Made by a program: the position numbers and the translations under genes. Below the pieces are notes generated by a model. That model did no database searches and was not told where the DNA came from. It worked only from the letters and a program-made list of their open reading frames with translations. This document shows, piece by piece, positions 52,132-61,513 of a stretch of 64,000 nucleotides of DNA; within the stretch, counting starts at the first letter, position 1, and each line of letters starts with the position of its first letter. The DNA is taken from NCBI RefSeq assembly GCF_030651915.1, contig NZ_JAUSBV010000008.1, forward strand, positions 124,001-188,000, in the 5' to 3' direction. The DNA comes from Parvibaculum sp. Lineage in GTDB: Bacteria > Pseudomonadota > Alphaproteobacteria > Parvibaculales > Parvibaculaceae.

Positions 52132-52364
52132 GGTTTCGTTTGTCTCGCAGTCGGGCTTCGGGGACACAGGAACACGGTGCGGCCATGGCCGCACATCCGC
52201 CCGTTTATCCCCGATTATCCGGAAAAATACGGCGCCCCAGCTTTTACCTGTCGCCCCGCCGACTGTCCAGAAAGGGGCGAAAAAGGCCCGCCGGACATGA
52301 CAACGGCGCCGGAGGGTACCCGGCGCCGCTTTGGCTCATCATCAGGAAATCTGAAATACAGGAC

Positions 52365-53453
52365 TCAAGCGCTGGCTTCGAGCTCGCCGTCATCATCCTC
52401 GGCTTCGGGACCCACTTCCATGATCTTGGCGGCGATCAGACCGGCATTCTGGCGGATGGAGGCCTCGATTTCGGCGGCCATGTCGGGATTGTCCTTGAGG
52501 AACTGCTTGGCATTCTCGCGGCCCTGACCGATGCGCTGGCTGTTGTAGGAGAACCAGGAGCCGGACTTCTCGACAATGCCGGCTTTGGCGCCGAGATCGA
52601 CCAGTTCGCCCATCTTCGAGATGCCTTCACCATACATGATGTCGAATTCAACCTGCTTGAAGGGTGGCGCGACCTTGTTCTTGACCACCTTGACGCGGGT
52701 CTGGTTGCCAACCACCTCGTCGCGCTCCTTGATTGCGCCGATGCGGCGGATGTCGAGACGGACAGAGGCATAGAATTTCAGCGCATTGCCGCCGGTGGTG
52801 GTTTCGGGACTACCGAACATCACGCCGATCTTCATGCGAATCTGGTTGATGAAGATGACCATCGTGTTCGACTTGGAGATCGAGGCCGTGAGCTTGCGGA
52901 GCGCCTGGCTCATCAACCGCGCCTGCAGGCCGGGCAACGAGTCGCCCATCTCCCCTTCGAGTTCGGCTTTGGGCGTCAGCGCCGCGACCGAATCAATCAC
53001 CAGCACATCGACCGCGCTGGAACGCACCAGCGTATCGGCGATCTCGAGCGCCTGTTCGCCGGTGTCAGGCTGGGAAATCAGAAGTTCATCGAGTTGCACG
53101 CCGAGCTTGCGCGCATAAATGGGGTCGAGCGCGTGTTCAGCGTCGACAAAGGCGCAGACGCCGCCCTTCTTCTGGGCTTCGGCGATGGTCTGCAGCGCCA
53201 GCGTGGTCTTACCGGATGATTCCGGGCCGTAGATTTCGATGACCCGGCCGCGCGGCAATCCGCCGATCCCGAGCGCAATGTCGAGGCCGAGTGAACCGGT
53301 CGAGATCGATTCGATCTCGACGATCTGCTCGTTCTTGCCGAGCCGCATGATGGAGCCCTTGCCGAACGACCGCTCGATCTGGCTCAACGCGGCGTCCAGC
53401 GCCTTTTTCTTGTCGCTATCGTCTTTCACGAGGCTCACAACATTCTTTGACAT
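52365..53453 (-). CDS. recA: Recombinase A
   Basis: A 362-residue RecA with Walker [16 protein letters not shown], Walker [13 protein letters not shown], the L2-like [27 protein letters not shown], and the acidic C-terminal tail [14 protein letters not shown]. It carries out strand exchange and triggers LexA self-cleavage. A LexA-like box lies 52-66 bases upstream. The order cckA, recA, alaS, icd resembles that of other alphaproteobacteria. Confidence 0.99.
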   Translation of the reverse strand: MSKNVVSLVKDDSDKKKALDAALSQIERSFGKGSIMRLGKNEQIVEIESISTGSLGLDIALGIGGLPRGRVIEIYGPESSGKTTLALQTIAEAQKKGGVCAFVDAEHALDPIYARKLGVQLDELLISQPDTGEQALEIADTLVRSSAVDVLVIDSVAALTPKAELEGEMGDSLPGLQARLMSQALRKLTASISKSNTMVIFINQIRMKIGVMFGSPETTTGGNALKFYASVRLDIRRIGAIKERDEVVGNQTRVKVVKNKVAPPFKQVEFDIMYGEGISKMGELVDLGAKAGIVEKSGSWFSYNSQRIGQGRENAKQFLKDNPDMAAEIEASIRQNAGLIAAKIMEVGPEAEDDDGELEASA

Positions 53454-53504
53454 GACCGGTTTCCCCTTATTCCATTGCGCGTCGAGTCGTGCAATGCGGT
53501 TAAT

Positions 53505-53519
53505 GTACCGGTTTTGTTC
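53505..53519 (-). promoter_or_regulatory. LexA-box candidate upstream of recA
   Basis: GTACCGGTTTTGTTC fits the alphaproteobacterial SOS box GTTC-N7-GTTC with one mismatch in the first half. Its placement upstream of recA supports SOS control. Confidence 0.7.
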
Positions 53520-53569
53520 TCTGTGGCAACAGAATTTTCAAGTTCTTGATTTTATTTAAAAATCAGACT

Positions 53570-54619
53570 TTAGTTCGCGCGACGTTCTTGTTTTTTCTCA
53601 ATGGCGGAGGCCGGAGCCGCGACGCCGGTGCTGCCGCGCGCCATGCGGGTGCCCGGCGCGACGCCCGTCAGCGGCCGCGCAACGACACCACGCGGCTTTG
53701 CATCCCACGCATGGGTCCAGTCATGGATGATGGCACCCTCCGCCTCCAGGATCGGCCGCATCTCGTGGAAGGCGCGGCCGATGCGGTAGAACGGAATGCG
53801 CGGGAAGAGATGATGGATCAGGTGGTAGGTCTGGTACATGTCGAGCACGGTCACCAGCCGGTGAATGGCACGCGGCAGCAGGAAGACACCGGAATCCTTG
53901 TAGCGCTCCTGCGAAAGATGCGGGCGGTGCGGCAGATAATTGAAGACAAGCCCGATCAGCGCGACGTTGAGGAAGGTCGGGAAAATCCACAGCATCAGGA
54001 TTTCCCATCCGAAGCCGTAGACGAAAGCGGCGACGACGATCGTCCATGCGGTCAGGTGATGCGCCCCCGCGATGAAATAGGGCCGCCGCTGCGCCTTGTC
54101 CTTCCACATCCCCATCCGCGTCATCATCCAGACGTAATGCGGCGTCTGCGTGAAGAAGCGGAAGACCAGCGCCAGCGGATTGTGCGAGGCGCACCATGTA
54201 TCGGGATCGCGTTCGAAATCGTTGGTGTAGCGGTGATGCACGAGATGCATTACGTCGTAGCCGCGAAAGGGAATGAGCGTGACCATGCCGCCCATCCAGG
54301 CGAGCAGGTCGTTCAGCCATTTATAGCGGCGATTGTCGCCCGAGATCGCATCGTGAATGCCGTCGTGAACGGCCATGAACTGCATCAGCAGCAGGTAGCC
54401 GTTGACCAGCATCGAAACCCAATAGGGCCATAATCCGGTAAGCGCCGCCACCGTCGAGACGGCAAGGCCGGCAAGCGACCCCAGCGCGACGAAAACCGTC
54501 GGCCAGGCGACATGCCCCATATGCCGTCGCGCGACCGCCAGCGCCGCACGGTGGTTCTCCGCACTCGTCGCGACGGGCCGGGAACTGCCCGGCTCGATGG
54601 AACTGAATTCAATGCCCAT
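53570..54619 (-). CDS. Fatty acid desaturase
   Basis: A 349-residue membrane di-iron desaturase with the three His boxes HDGIHD, HLVHHRYTND and HLIHHLFP, and several hydrophobic segments (for example YWVSMLVNGYLLLMQF and AWTIVVAAFVYGFGWEILMLWIF). It would introduce double bonds into acyl chains or related lipids; carotenoid or alkane substrates are alternatives for this superfamily. ATG 54619 (MGIEFSSIEPG) is chosen. A charged C-terminal tail of about 30 residues is odd for the family and may be accessory. Confidence 0.88.
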   Translation of the reverse strand: MGIEFSSIEPGSSRPVATSAENHRAALAVARRHMGHVAWPTVFVALGSLAGLAVSTVAALTGLWPYWVSMLVNGYLLLMQFMAVHDGIHDAISGDNRRYKWLNDLLAWMGGMVTLIPFRGYDVMHLVHHRYTNDFERDPDTWCASHNPLALVFRFFTQTPHYVWMMTRMGMWKDKAQRRPYFIAGAHHLTAWTIVVAAFVYGFGWEILMLWIFPTFLNVALIGLVFNYLPHRPHLSQERYKDSGVFLLPRAIHRLVTVLDMYQTYHLIHHLFPRIPFYRIGRAFHEMRPILEAEGAIIHDWTHAWDAKPRGVVARPLTGVAPGTRMARGSTGVAAPASAIEKKQERRAN

Positions 54620-54707
54620 AAAAAACGAAGCCACCCGCCACACTCGTTTCAGACCGGCTCAGGATATACGGCTCCGGCGGGTGAAACCAGCATTCGGTCG
54701 GTCGCCT

Positions 54708-55226
54708 TCATGAAATGCTTAACGAAGGCAAGCGCTCGAACAACTCGGCAAGTGTTTGGGCCGGAGGCTTGCCGGCGGTGTCGATGACGATGCGCTCGCT
54801 CTGCCACGGGCGGTAGTCGCGGCGGATTACCTCGCTCCATGTGGGTTGACGGAGCCCCATAATGTCGCTTGTCCGCGTCTCAACGCGGCGGCGATGCTCC
54901 ACCTCGTCGGAGCAGACGATCTCGACGTCGATGGCGTCGCACCCTGCCTGGACCGCGACGATGCGCCACGCCGCCCGCGTCTCCTCGACGGGATTTACCG
55001 AGTCCGCCACGACGATGCGCCCCAACTTCAAATTGTCTTCGGCCAGCGCAAAAGCCGCCGCATAACCCGCGTCGTCGACCGGGTCGATCCGCAAACTCGA
55101 ATTCTTCAACGCCTGCTCGATCGTATCGATGCGCAAGTAAGTCGCACCAATACGCCGCGCGAGTTCGCGCGCAATGGTTGATTTTCCAGTGCCGGGCAGT
55201 CCCGAGAATACGATGAGCACAGACAT
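54708..55226 (-). CDS. P-loop kinase-like ATPase
   Basis: A 172-residue protein with Walker A FSGLPGTGKSTIAREL and later RRDYRPWQSERIVIDTAG. It resembles predicted small-molecule kinases (COG0645/zeta-toxin-like AAA_33). ATG 55226 (MSVLIVFSGLPG) is preferred over 55253. The stop is convergent-side to the desaturase. Substrate unknown. Confidence 0.8.
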   Translation of the reverse strand: MSVLIVFSGLPGTGKSTIARELARRIGATYLRIDTIEQALKNSSLRIDPVDDAGYAAAFALAEDNLKLGRIVVADSVNPVEETRAAWRIVAVQAGCDAIDVEIVCSDEVEHRRRVETRTSDIMGLRQPTWSEVIRRDYRPWQSERIVIDTAGKPPAQTLAELFERLPSLSIS

Positions 55227-55249
55227 TGCTCCGAAAGGCGGCACGCCGC

Positions 55250-57784
55250 TCACTTCGCGTTCATTACTTCCTTGACGGCTGCGGCAAGCTGCTTCAGCGA
55301 GAAGGGCTTGGGCAGGAAATGGAATTCCTGCCCGGGGTCTAGGCTCTTGGCGAAAGCGTCTTCCGCATAGCCCGACACGAAGATGATCGGCGTACCCGGC
55401 AGCTTGTGCTTCAGCTCCTTGGCCATGGTCGGGCCGTCCATGTTGGGCATCACGACATCAGACACCACGAGATCGATCCGGCCTTCATAGGCATCAACGA
55501 CTGCAAGCGCCGCCTCGCCGCTCTCGGCCTGCAGCACGTCGTAGCCTCGGGTCGCCAGCGCCCGCGCCGCGAAGGTGCGCACAGCGTCCTCGTCCTCCAC
55601 CAGCAGGATCGTGCCCTTGCCGGTGAGGTCCGACGGTTCCGGCGGGGCCGCGGCGAGCGATGCCTCTTCCTGCCGGCGGTCGGCCGCCGTTTCGGTATAG
55701 CGCGGCAGGTAGATGCGGAATGTCGTGCCCTTGCCGACTGTCGAATACGGGAAGATGAAACCGCCCGTCTGCTTGACGATGCCGTATACGGTCGAAAGGC
55801 CAAGGCCGGTTCCCTTGGAGGGGTCCTTGGTCGTGTAGAAGGGCTCGAAAATCTTGCCGAGGTTTTCCTTGGGAATACCGTGACCGGTATCGGCAACCTC
55901 GATCAGCACATACTCGCCATGCGGCATCAGCGCGTGATCGAGCGCGCGGCTGTCGGCCTCTGAGACATTGGCGGTGCGGATCGTGAGGCGACCGCCTTCG
56001 TCCGGCATCGCATCGCGTGCATTGACGGCGAGATTGATGACGACCTGTTCAAGCTGGTTCTGATCGACCTTCACGAGACCGAGATCGCGACCATGCACGA
56101 TCTTGAGTTCGACCTTCTCGGTGAGCAAGCGCGCCAGCAGGTTTTGCAGCTCGGCCAGCGCATCGGTCAACGAGAGCACTTTGGGCCGGAGCGTTTGGCG
56201 CCGCGAGAAGGCCAGCAACTGACGCGTCAGATTGGCAGCACGATTGGCGTTCTGCTTGATCTGCACAACATCGGCAAACGAAGGATCGCCAGCCTGGTGC
56301 CGCGCCAGAAGGAGATCGCAAAAGCCGATAATCGCCGTCAGCAGGTTGTTGAAGTCATGCGCAACACCGCCCGCAAGCTGACCGACAGCCTGCATCTTTT
56401 GCGATTGCGCAAATTGCATCTCCAGCGACTTCTGTTCGGTTGCATCGATCAGATAAACGACCAGCGACGCACCCTCACCCGCATCGACGCGCGCGGCATA
56501 GAGCTGGCCGACCCGCTCCGCATTTCGAACGAGGCGGATATCGATGGCAGCACTGGACAGCTGGCCCGCCCGCGCACGGGCCAGGAGTTCGTCCACGGCA
56601 GGACGGTCGTCCTCCGCCGCAAGGTCGGCGAGCCTGGTGCCGCGCTCCACGCCCTCACCCACATAGCCGACAAAGGCGCTGTTGGCGTTGTCGATCCGGC
56701 CATTCTGATCGACCGTTGCAATGCCGATCGGCGCGTTGTTGAAGAAGCGTGCAAAGCGCATCTCGGCATCGCGCGCGGTGACCTCGGCCTTGTCGCCTGT
56801 CGTCCGGTTGAGCACCAGCGCAAAGATACGCGCCGGCCGGCCTTCAATGCCGTCAAGCCGGCTCCGCATGATGCGAACCGGTACCGCGCGGCCTTCCGGC
56901 CCCTTGAGGTCAAGATCGAGCGGCGACATCTCACCGTCCGATCCGCTCTCGTCCTCGGCCAGCGCCGGCGCCTCGCCGAGCGCCAGATCGGAAAGCGTCA
57001 GTCCGCGTTCCGTCACCCGTGCCGGTTCGATCGCGAGCCAATTGCCGAGCGTCGGATTGAGATAGACGATGCGGCCGCTCACGGCGTCGGCGGCGAAAAA
57101 GCCGACAGGCGCATTTTCAAGGTAGGAAAGCGAGCGCATATGTGTGCGCTCGGCAGCCTCTGCCCTGTCGCGTTCCGCCGTCAGGTCACGGAACAACCAC
57201 ACGGCGCCGCCTTCCGCACCGCTCAGCGGGCGCACCACAACCTTGTAGAGGCGCTCAATTCCTCCCGGCGTCTCAATGCGTATATCTTCATCGGCCGCAA
57301 AGCCGGTTCGCGCTGCCTGCGCTAGGCGGAAGGCAATCTCGGCCACATCGCCGCGCCCGGCCAGAAGGCGCTCCAGCGGCACCGGCCGGTCGAGATCGAA
57401 GCCGCCCGCCAACATCCGGTAGGCCTCGTTGGCGAACAGCACGGCCCCACGCCGGTCAGTCGCATAACAGGGGTCAGGGAGCACATTGAGCGCGTCGGCC
57501 GCCGCCGCCGGCGAACGGCTCAATGCGTCGGCGTTGTTGCCGGAAAAACTATAGAGAACGGCGATCGCGATCACGAACAGGCCAAGCGCGGTCAGCGCAC
57601 CCGTCACGCCGAACGCATGGACACCCACCGTATCGAGCAATGTCGTGACGGCACCGATCGCAACGCCGCCAATGACGATCCAGCGCCGCGCCGGCATTGA
57701 CCGGACGGTATCGCCGTCAGGCAGCCGCGGGCCATCGGACCTATCGTCTATTGTGTCGGCATAATCGGCCGGCGTTTCGGCCAT
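55250..57784 (-). CDS. cckA: Hybrid histidine kinase CckA
   Basis: An 844-residue sensor. Two TM helices lie near the N-terminus (RWIVIGGVAIGAVTTLLDTVGV and a following LTALGLFVIAIAVLYSF). PAS domains follow, then HisKA with GGVAHDFNNLLTAIIGFCDLLL (phospho-His), HATPase with VINLAVNARDAMPDEGG and GHGIPKENLGKIFEPFYTTKDPSKGTGLGLSTV, and a C-terminal receiver ILLVEDEDAVRTFAARAL with VVSDVVMPNMDGP. This is the CckA layout that feeds ChpT and CtrA. ATG 57784 has GGGAGTTGGGA upstream. It lies 52 bases after flhB and may be cotranscribed with it. Confidence 0.92.
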   Translation of the reverse strand: MAETPADYADTIDDRSDGPRLPDGDTVRSMPARRWIVIGGVAIGAVTTLLDTVGVHAFGVTGALTALGLFVIAIAVLYSFSGNNADALSRSPAAAADALNVLPDPCYATDRRGAVLFANEAYRMLAGGFDLDRPVPLERLLAGRGDVAEIAFRLAQAARTGFAADEDIRIETPGGIERLYKVVVRPLSGAEGGAVWLFRDLTAERDRAEAAERTHMRSLSYLENAPVGFFAADAVSGRIVYLNPTLGNWLAIEPARVTERGLTLSDLALGEAPALAEDESGSDGEMSPLDLDLKGPEGRAVPVRIMRSRLDGIEGRPARIFALVLNRTTGDKAEVTARDAEMRFARFFNNAPIGIATVDQNGRIDNANSAFVGYVGEGVERGTRLADLAAEDDRPAVDELLARARAGQLSSAAIDIRLVRNAERVGQLYAARVDAGEGASLVVYLIDATEQKSLEMQFAQSQKMQAVGQLAGGVAHDFNNLLTAIIGFCDLLLARHQAGDPSFADVVQIKQNANRAANLTRQLLAFSRRQTLRPKVLSLTDALAELQNLLARLLTEKVELKIVHGRDLGLVKVDQNQLEQVVINLAVNARDAMPDEGGRLTIRTANVSEADSRALDHALMPHGEYVLIEVADTGHGIPKENLGKIFEPFYTTKDPSKGTGLGLSTVYGIVKQTGGFIFPYSTVGKGTTFRIYLPRYTETAADRRQEEASLAAAPPEPSDLTGKGTILLVEDEDAVRTFAARALATRGYDVLQAESGEAALAVVDAYEGRIDLVVSDVVMPNMDGPTMAKELKHKLPGTPIIFVSGYAEDAFAKSLDPGQEFHFLPKPFSLKQLAAAVKEVMNAK

Positions 57785-57836
57785 TCCCAACTCCCGGTGC
57801 AGTCTGTCGGTGTGCTTGGCGCCGCGCTGGCCCGAA

Positions 57837-58919
57837 TCACTTCCGGCCGCGTCCACCGACCATCTTAGCCTTAAGCCGCATCACATAGCCAATCACCTCG
57901 GCGACGGCCTTGTAGTGCTCCGGCTCGATCTCGTGGTCGATCTCGACGGTCGCATAAAGCGCGCGCGCGAGCGGCGGATTCTCGATAATCGCCACATCGT
58001 GCTCCCGGCCGACCTCGCGGATACGCAAAGCGACCGCGTCGACACCTTTGGCGACGCAGGTCGGGGCCCCCATCCCCTGCTCGTATTTGAGCGCCACGGC
58101 ATAATGAGTCGGATTGGTGATGATGACGGTGGCGGTCGGTACGGCAGCCATCATGCGCTTGCGGCCGCGCTCGACGCGGATCTGACGCAGCTTTGCCTTG
58201 ACTGTCGGGTCGCCTTCCATCTGCTTGTATTCGTCCTTGACCTCCTGAATGGTCATGCGCTGCTTCTTCATCCATTGCAGCCGCTCGAAGAGATAGTCGA
58301 GCGCCGCCACGACGGTCATGACGGCGATCACACCGGCGAACATCTTCAACGCCAGTTCGCGCACCAGCGGCAGCAGCTGGGCAATCTCCCAGGTCATCAT
58401 CAGCACCAAGCGGTCGCGCTCCGGCCAGACGATCATGGTGGCAACAACACCGACGACGCTGAGCTTGACGATGCCCTTGGCAAGGTTCATCAGGCTTTTT
58501 GCCCCGAAGAGACGTTTCAATCCTTCCTTCGGCGAGATTTTTGAAAGCTTTGGCGTCATCCGGTCGGCGGAGAAAACCGGGGCGTGCTGGATGATGTTGC
58601 CGATCAGCGCGGCCAGCATGAGGACCGACAGAGGCGCCAGCAAAACACCGAACACCGTGCCGCCAACGTCAAGCCAGATCTTGCGCAGATGATCCGGATC
58701 CATCGGGATAGCCTCAGGCTGCGAAATGAACACCTTGAGCGTGCCTGACAGCGATGTCGCCGTGCCCGTCGCCATCAGCGCAAGCGCCACGGCAGCGCCC
58801 AGCATTACAAACCAGGTGCTGATTTCCTGGCTTTTGACGACATCGCCCTTCTTCTGGGCTTCTTCCAGTTTTCGGTGTGTTGGTTCTTCTGTTTTTTCTG
58901 AATCATCATGTTCGGACAT
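57837..58919 (-). CDS. flhB: Flagellar export protein FlhB
   Basis: A 360-residue export-gate protein. DDSEKTEEPTHRKLEEAQKKGDVVKSQEI is the family N-terminus, TM helices follow (AAVALALMATGTA; MLAALIGNIIQH; VIAVMTVVAALDYLF), and the autocleavage site NPTH is in VIITNPTHYAVALKYEQG. It switches export substrate specificity after the hook forms. It follows fliR with 15 bases between. Confidence 0.97.
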   Translation of the reverse strand: MSEHDDSEKTEEPTHRKLEEAQKKGDVVKSQEISTWFVMLGAAVALALMATGTATSLSGTLKVFISQPEAIPMDPDHLRKIWLDVGGTVFGVLLAPLSVLMLAALIGNIIQHAPVFSADRMTPKLSKISPKEGLKRLFGAKSLMNLAKGIVKLSVVGVVATMIVWPERDRLVLMMTWEIAQLLPLVRELALKMFAGVIAVMTVVAALDYLFERLQWMKKQRMTIQEVKDEYKQMEGDPTVKAKLRQIRVERGRKRMMAAVPTATVIITNPTHYAVALKYEQGMGAPTCVAKGVDAVALRIREVGREHDVAIIENPPLARALYATVEIDHEIEPEHYKAVAEVIGYVMRLKAKMVGGRGRK

Positions 58920-58934
58920 GGCGCAACCTTTCGC

Positions 58935-59696
58935 CTAACCGACAAACATGGAAATGGTCTGCTCGAATTCCTGCAGGAACCAGGTCATCATCGCGCCCAG
59001 CAGCAGCATCAGCAGAACCAGGCCCAACCCGATATTGGCGGGCATGGCGATGAAGAAAATCTGTATCTGCGGCATCAAACGCGAAAGGATGCCAATCCCG
59101 AGGTAGAAAATCAGGCCAAACACCAGAAATGGCGCCGCGAGCTGCAATCCAAGACGGAACGCAGCGGACATGATCTTGACGATCATCTGCGTGAAATCGC
59201 CGACAGGCAGTGCAGCGCCGGGGCTGAAAATCTCGTAACTGTCGCGCATCGCCGCAATCAGAAGATGATCGAGACCGGTCGCAAAAATGAGCGTCACCGC
59301 AAGCAACGACAAAAAGCTCGAGATCATCACGCCCTGCATGCCTTGCGTCGGGTCGACATTCTGCGCGAAGGCGAGGCTCATCTGCAGCGCAATGATATTG
59401 CCGGCCACATGAAGTGCACTCATGATGAGGCGGGCAGCACTACCAATGAACAGACCGACAAGAATTTCGTGAACCACCATGAAGGCAAGCGCCGGAATCG
59501 TTTCCGGCAGCTCTCCGAAGGTTCCCGAAACAAGCGGCATCATGATGAGCGACAGCAGCAGCGCCATGATCAAGCGCGCCTGCGCCGGAATGGTCGCCTC
59601 GCCAAGCGCCGGCATCAGCATCAGCATCGCCGCAACGCGGGCGAACACGAGCAGGAAGACGAAGGCGGTTTGTGGCAGAAAATCGACGGTGATCAT
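58935..59696 (-). CDS. fliR: Flagellar export protein FliR
   Basis: A 253-residue integral membrane protein with many hydrophobic helices (FVFLLVFARVAAMLMLMPALGEATIPAQARLIMALLLSLIMMPLV; GLVLLMLLLGAMMTWFLQEFEQT). It forms the export gate with FliP, FliQ, FlhA and FlhB. The FliR C-terminus pattern is typical. It lies between fliQ and flhB. Confidence 0.96.
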   Translation of the reverse strand: MITVDFLPQTAFVFLLVFARVAAMLMLMPALGEATIPAQARLIMALLLSLIMMPLVSGTFGELPETIPALAFMVVHEILVGLFIGSAARLIMSALHVAGNIIALQMSLAFAQNVDPTQGMQGVMISSFLSLLAVTLIFATGLDHLLIAAMRDSYEIFSPGAALPVGDFTQMIVKIMSAAFRLGLQLAAPFLVFGLIFYLGIGILSRLMPQIQIFFIAMPANIGLGLVLLMLLLGAMMTWFLQEFEQTISMFVG

Positions 59697-59715
59697 GATG
59701 GCGGTCCCGGCGCGC

Positions 59716-59979
59716 TCAGCCCGAGACGATCTTTTGCGCGATCAGGCTCATGAACCCACCAAGCGACGAGCCCATGAAAGGCAGCGCCACCAGCAATGTA
59801 ACGAAAATGGCAAGGATCTTGGGCACGAAAACCAAGGTCATTTCCTGCACCTGCGTCAACGCCTGCAGCAACGCAATCACAAGACCGACCGCGAGCGCGA
59901 TGAACATCATTGGCGCAGCCAGCGTCAGCAGCACGTAAATCGCCTGCCGCGCGAGATCGAGAATTTCCGGTCCGCTCAT
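59716..59979 (-). CDS. fliQ: Flagellar export protein FliQ
   Basis: An 87-residue protein with two TM helices and the family core AIYVLLTLAAPMMFIALAVGLVIALLQALTQVQEMTLVFVPKILAIFVTLLVALPFMG. It joins the FliP-FliR export gate. It lies between fliE and fliR, 19 bases from fliR. Confidence 0.97.
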   Translation of the reverse strand: MSGPEILDLARQAIYVLLTLAAPMMFIALAVGLVIALLQALTQVQEMTLVFVPKILAIFVTLLVALPFMGSSLGGFMSLIAQKIVSG

Positions 59980-60020
59980 TGTCTGGTTACGCCCCTGTCC
60001 ACCCCAGTCGCATCCGATCG

Positions 60021-60341
60021 TCAGATCGGCATGCGCATGATTTCCTGATACGCCGTAATCACCTTGTCGCGAACGGTAACAACCGTCTGCAACGTGGCCT
60101 CTGCTTCTGCGACGGCGGTCACAACATCGACGAGGTTGCCTTCGCGGCCGGCCGTCACGGCGGCGATCTTCTGTTCGCCGCCCTTCGCCGTCTCAACGGC
60201 CTCGTCAAGCGCCTGTTTCAGGATCTCGCCGAAACCGCCGCCGTTCTCCTTGAGCCCGCCTGCCGGCCCCGCTGGCGCGCCGGCGCCGATACCGGCTGCG
60301 CGGGCATAAGCGTCGAGGGCGAAAGATGCCGGTATGCTCAT
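60021..60341 (-). CDS. fliE: Flagellar hook-basal body protein FliE
   Basis: A 106-residue protein. ALDAYARAAGIGAGAPAGP is followed by FGEILKQALDEAVETAKGGEQKIAAVTAGREGNLVDVVTAVAEAEATLQTVVTVRDKVITAYQEIMRMPI, the FliE C-terminal helix that joins the MS ring to the rod. It lies between flgC and fliQ. Confidence 0.94.
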   Translation of the reverse strand: MSIPASFALDAYARAAGIGAGAPAGPAGGLKENGGGFGEILKQALDEAVETAKGGEQKIAAVTAGREGNLVDVVTAVAEAEATLQTVVTVRDKVITAYQEIMRMPI

Positions 60342-60356
60342 ACGCGTCTAGCTCCC

Positions 60357-60776
60357 CTATTTTCGCAGAATTTCGATCGTCTGCGAGATCATGCGCCGTG
60401 ACGCCTGGATGAGATTGAGATTGGCCTCATAGCTGCGCTGGGCTTCGCGCATGTCCATCGACTCGACCATGCCGTTGACGTTCGGCATCTTGACATACCC
60501 GTTATCGTCGGCGCCGGGATGACCGGGCATGTATTTGAGCTTGAATTCCGATTGATCGAACACCGGCCGGCCGAGTGACACGACATGCGTTCCGATTTCG
60601 CGATCGAGCTTCTGCTGAAAAGTCGGAATTCGACGCTGATAGGGATCGCCGCCGGGCGTACGAGCGGCGGAGTCTGTGTTGGCGATGTTCTCGGCGATGA
60701 TACGCATGCGCCCGCTCTGGGCTTTCAGCCCGGAAGCCGCAACCATCATCGACTTGATAAGGTCCATGGCACTCAT
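60357..60776 (-). CDS. flgC: Flagellar proximal rod protein FlgC
   Basis: A 139-residue rod protein. It begins KSMMVAASGLKAQSGRMRIIAENIANTDSAARTPGGDPYQRRI, the flagellar rod N-terminal motif, and ends RSYEANLNLIQASRRMISQTIEILRK, the matching C-terminal motif. These helices assemble the rod. It follows flgB. Confidence 0.96.
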   Translation of the reverse strand: MSAMDLIKSMMVAASGLKAQSGRMRIIAENIANTDSAARTPGGDPYQRRIPTFQQKLDREIGTHVVSLGRPVFDQSEFKLKYMPGHPGADDNGYVKMPNVNGMVESMDMREAQRSYEANLNLIQASRRMISQTIEILRK

Positions 60777-60805
60777 GTTGATTGTATCCTTTCAGGCCCG
60801 GACGT

Positions 60806-61234
60806 TCACGAGCGCCCGAGCGCGATCCTGATGAGTCCGAGACTCTTGGAATAGAGTCCGGTCACCGCCTGATAGTCCATCTGCGTCTCGGCAACCTTGA
60901 TCATCTGCTCTTCGAGCACCACCGAGTTGCCGCCGGGGGTCGTCTCAAAATCCGGCTTCTTGATAACCTGCCCACCTGTCGCCTGCCCTGGACGGAGGCC
61001 GATCCCCGAGCCTGCTGCCGGGCTGCCGATATGCATCGCCTGCGTCGCGGTCGGCGCCAGCACAGGTCCGCTCCGCTTGACCATTGTGCCGAAATCGAGA
61101 GCCTTGATATCCCGTGCCGTGTAACCGGGCGTGTCCGCATTGGCGACGTTCTGCGCCAGCACTTGCTGACGCTGGGTCAGCCACTGCATGCGCTGCTTCA
61201 TCATTTCGATGATCGGGAGAGTACCGATTGTCAT
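60806..61234 (-). CDS. flgB: Flagellar proximal rod protein FlgB
   Basis: A 142-residue rod protein. MTIGTLPIIEMMKQRMQWLTQRQQVLAQNVANADTPGYTARDIKALDF has the typical N-terminal rod motif (QNVANADTPGYTARD). ATG 61234 is chosen because the upstream frame would overlap the divergent promoter area. It heads the flgB-flgC-fliE-fliQ-fliR-flhB-cckA run, downstream of two CtrA-like boxes. Confidence 0.95.
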   Translation of the reverse strand: MTIGTLPIIEMMKQRMQWLTQRQQVLAQNVANADTPGYTARDIKALDFGTMVKRSGPVLAPTATQAMHIGSPAAGSGIGLRPGQATGGQVIKKPDFETTPGGNSVVLEEQMIKVAETQMDYQAVTGLYSKSLGLIRIALGRS

Positions 61235-61345
61235 AGCCGCGGGCCCATCAGCCGGTCGATCGAGCGCCCGTGTTCTGGGTGCAAGCCGGACCGTTTCCGA
61301 AGCCACGCATTCCTTGGCGGCAAGCCCAAGTTTTGCCCCTGAGAG

Positions 61346-61360
61346 TTAAGATCGCGCTAA
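61346..61360. promoter_or_regulatory. CtrA box candidate, flgB side
   Basis: TTAAGATCGCGCTAA fits TTAA-N7-TTAA with one mismatch (C for T at the first base of the second half). It lies 112 bases upstream of flgB. Confidence 0.55.
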
Positions 61361-61426
61361 CGCGGCAAAATAGTCCTGGTGCATTCACAATCGGCTAACC
61401 AGAAAGCGCCTTGAATTCCCTCGCCC

Positions 61427-61441
61427 TTAACCCGGCATTAA
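61427..61441. promoter_or_regulatory. CtrA box, perfect, between flgB and fliO
   Basis: TTAACCCGGCATTAA is an exact TTAA-N7-TTAA match, the Caulobacter CtrA consensus. It lies 73 bases before the fliO start and 193 before flgB. CtrA controls flagellar genes widely in alphaproteobacteria. Confidence 0.82.
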
Positions 61442-61513
61442 GCCTGAGGCGGCAAATTCTTCCCATGACAGGGCCGGCCGGGTGTGCCGCCCTCAGGTGG
61501 GGGAATACGCTCA

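Larger units (their letters stand above)
61235..61513. other. Divergent flagellar promoter region
   Basis: These 279 bases between flgB and fliO hold two CtrA-like boxes (61346 and 61427). No coding frame was judged real. No sigma-54 GG-N10-GC site was found by eye. Confidence 0.6.
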
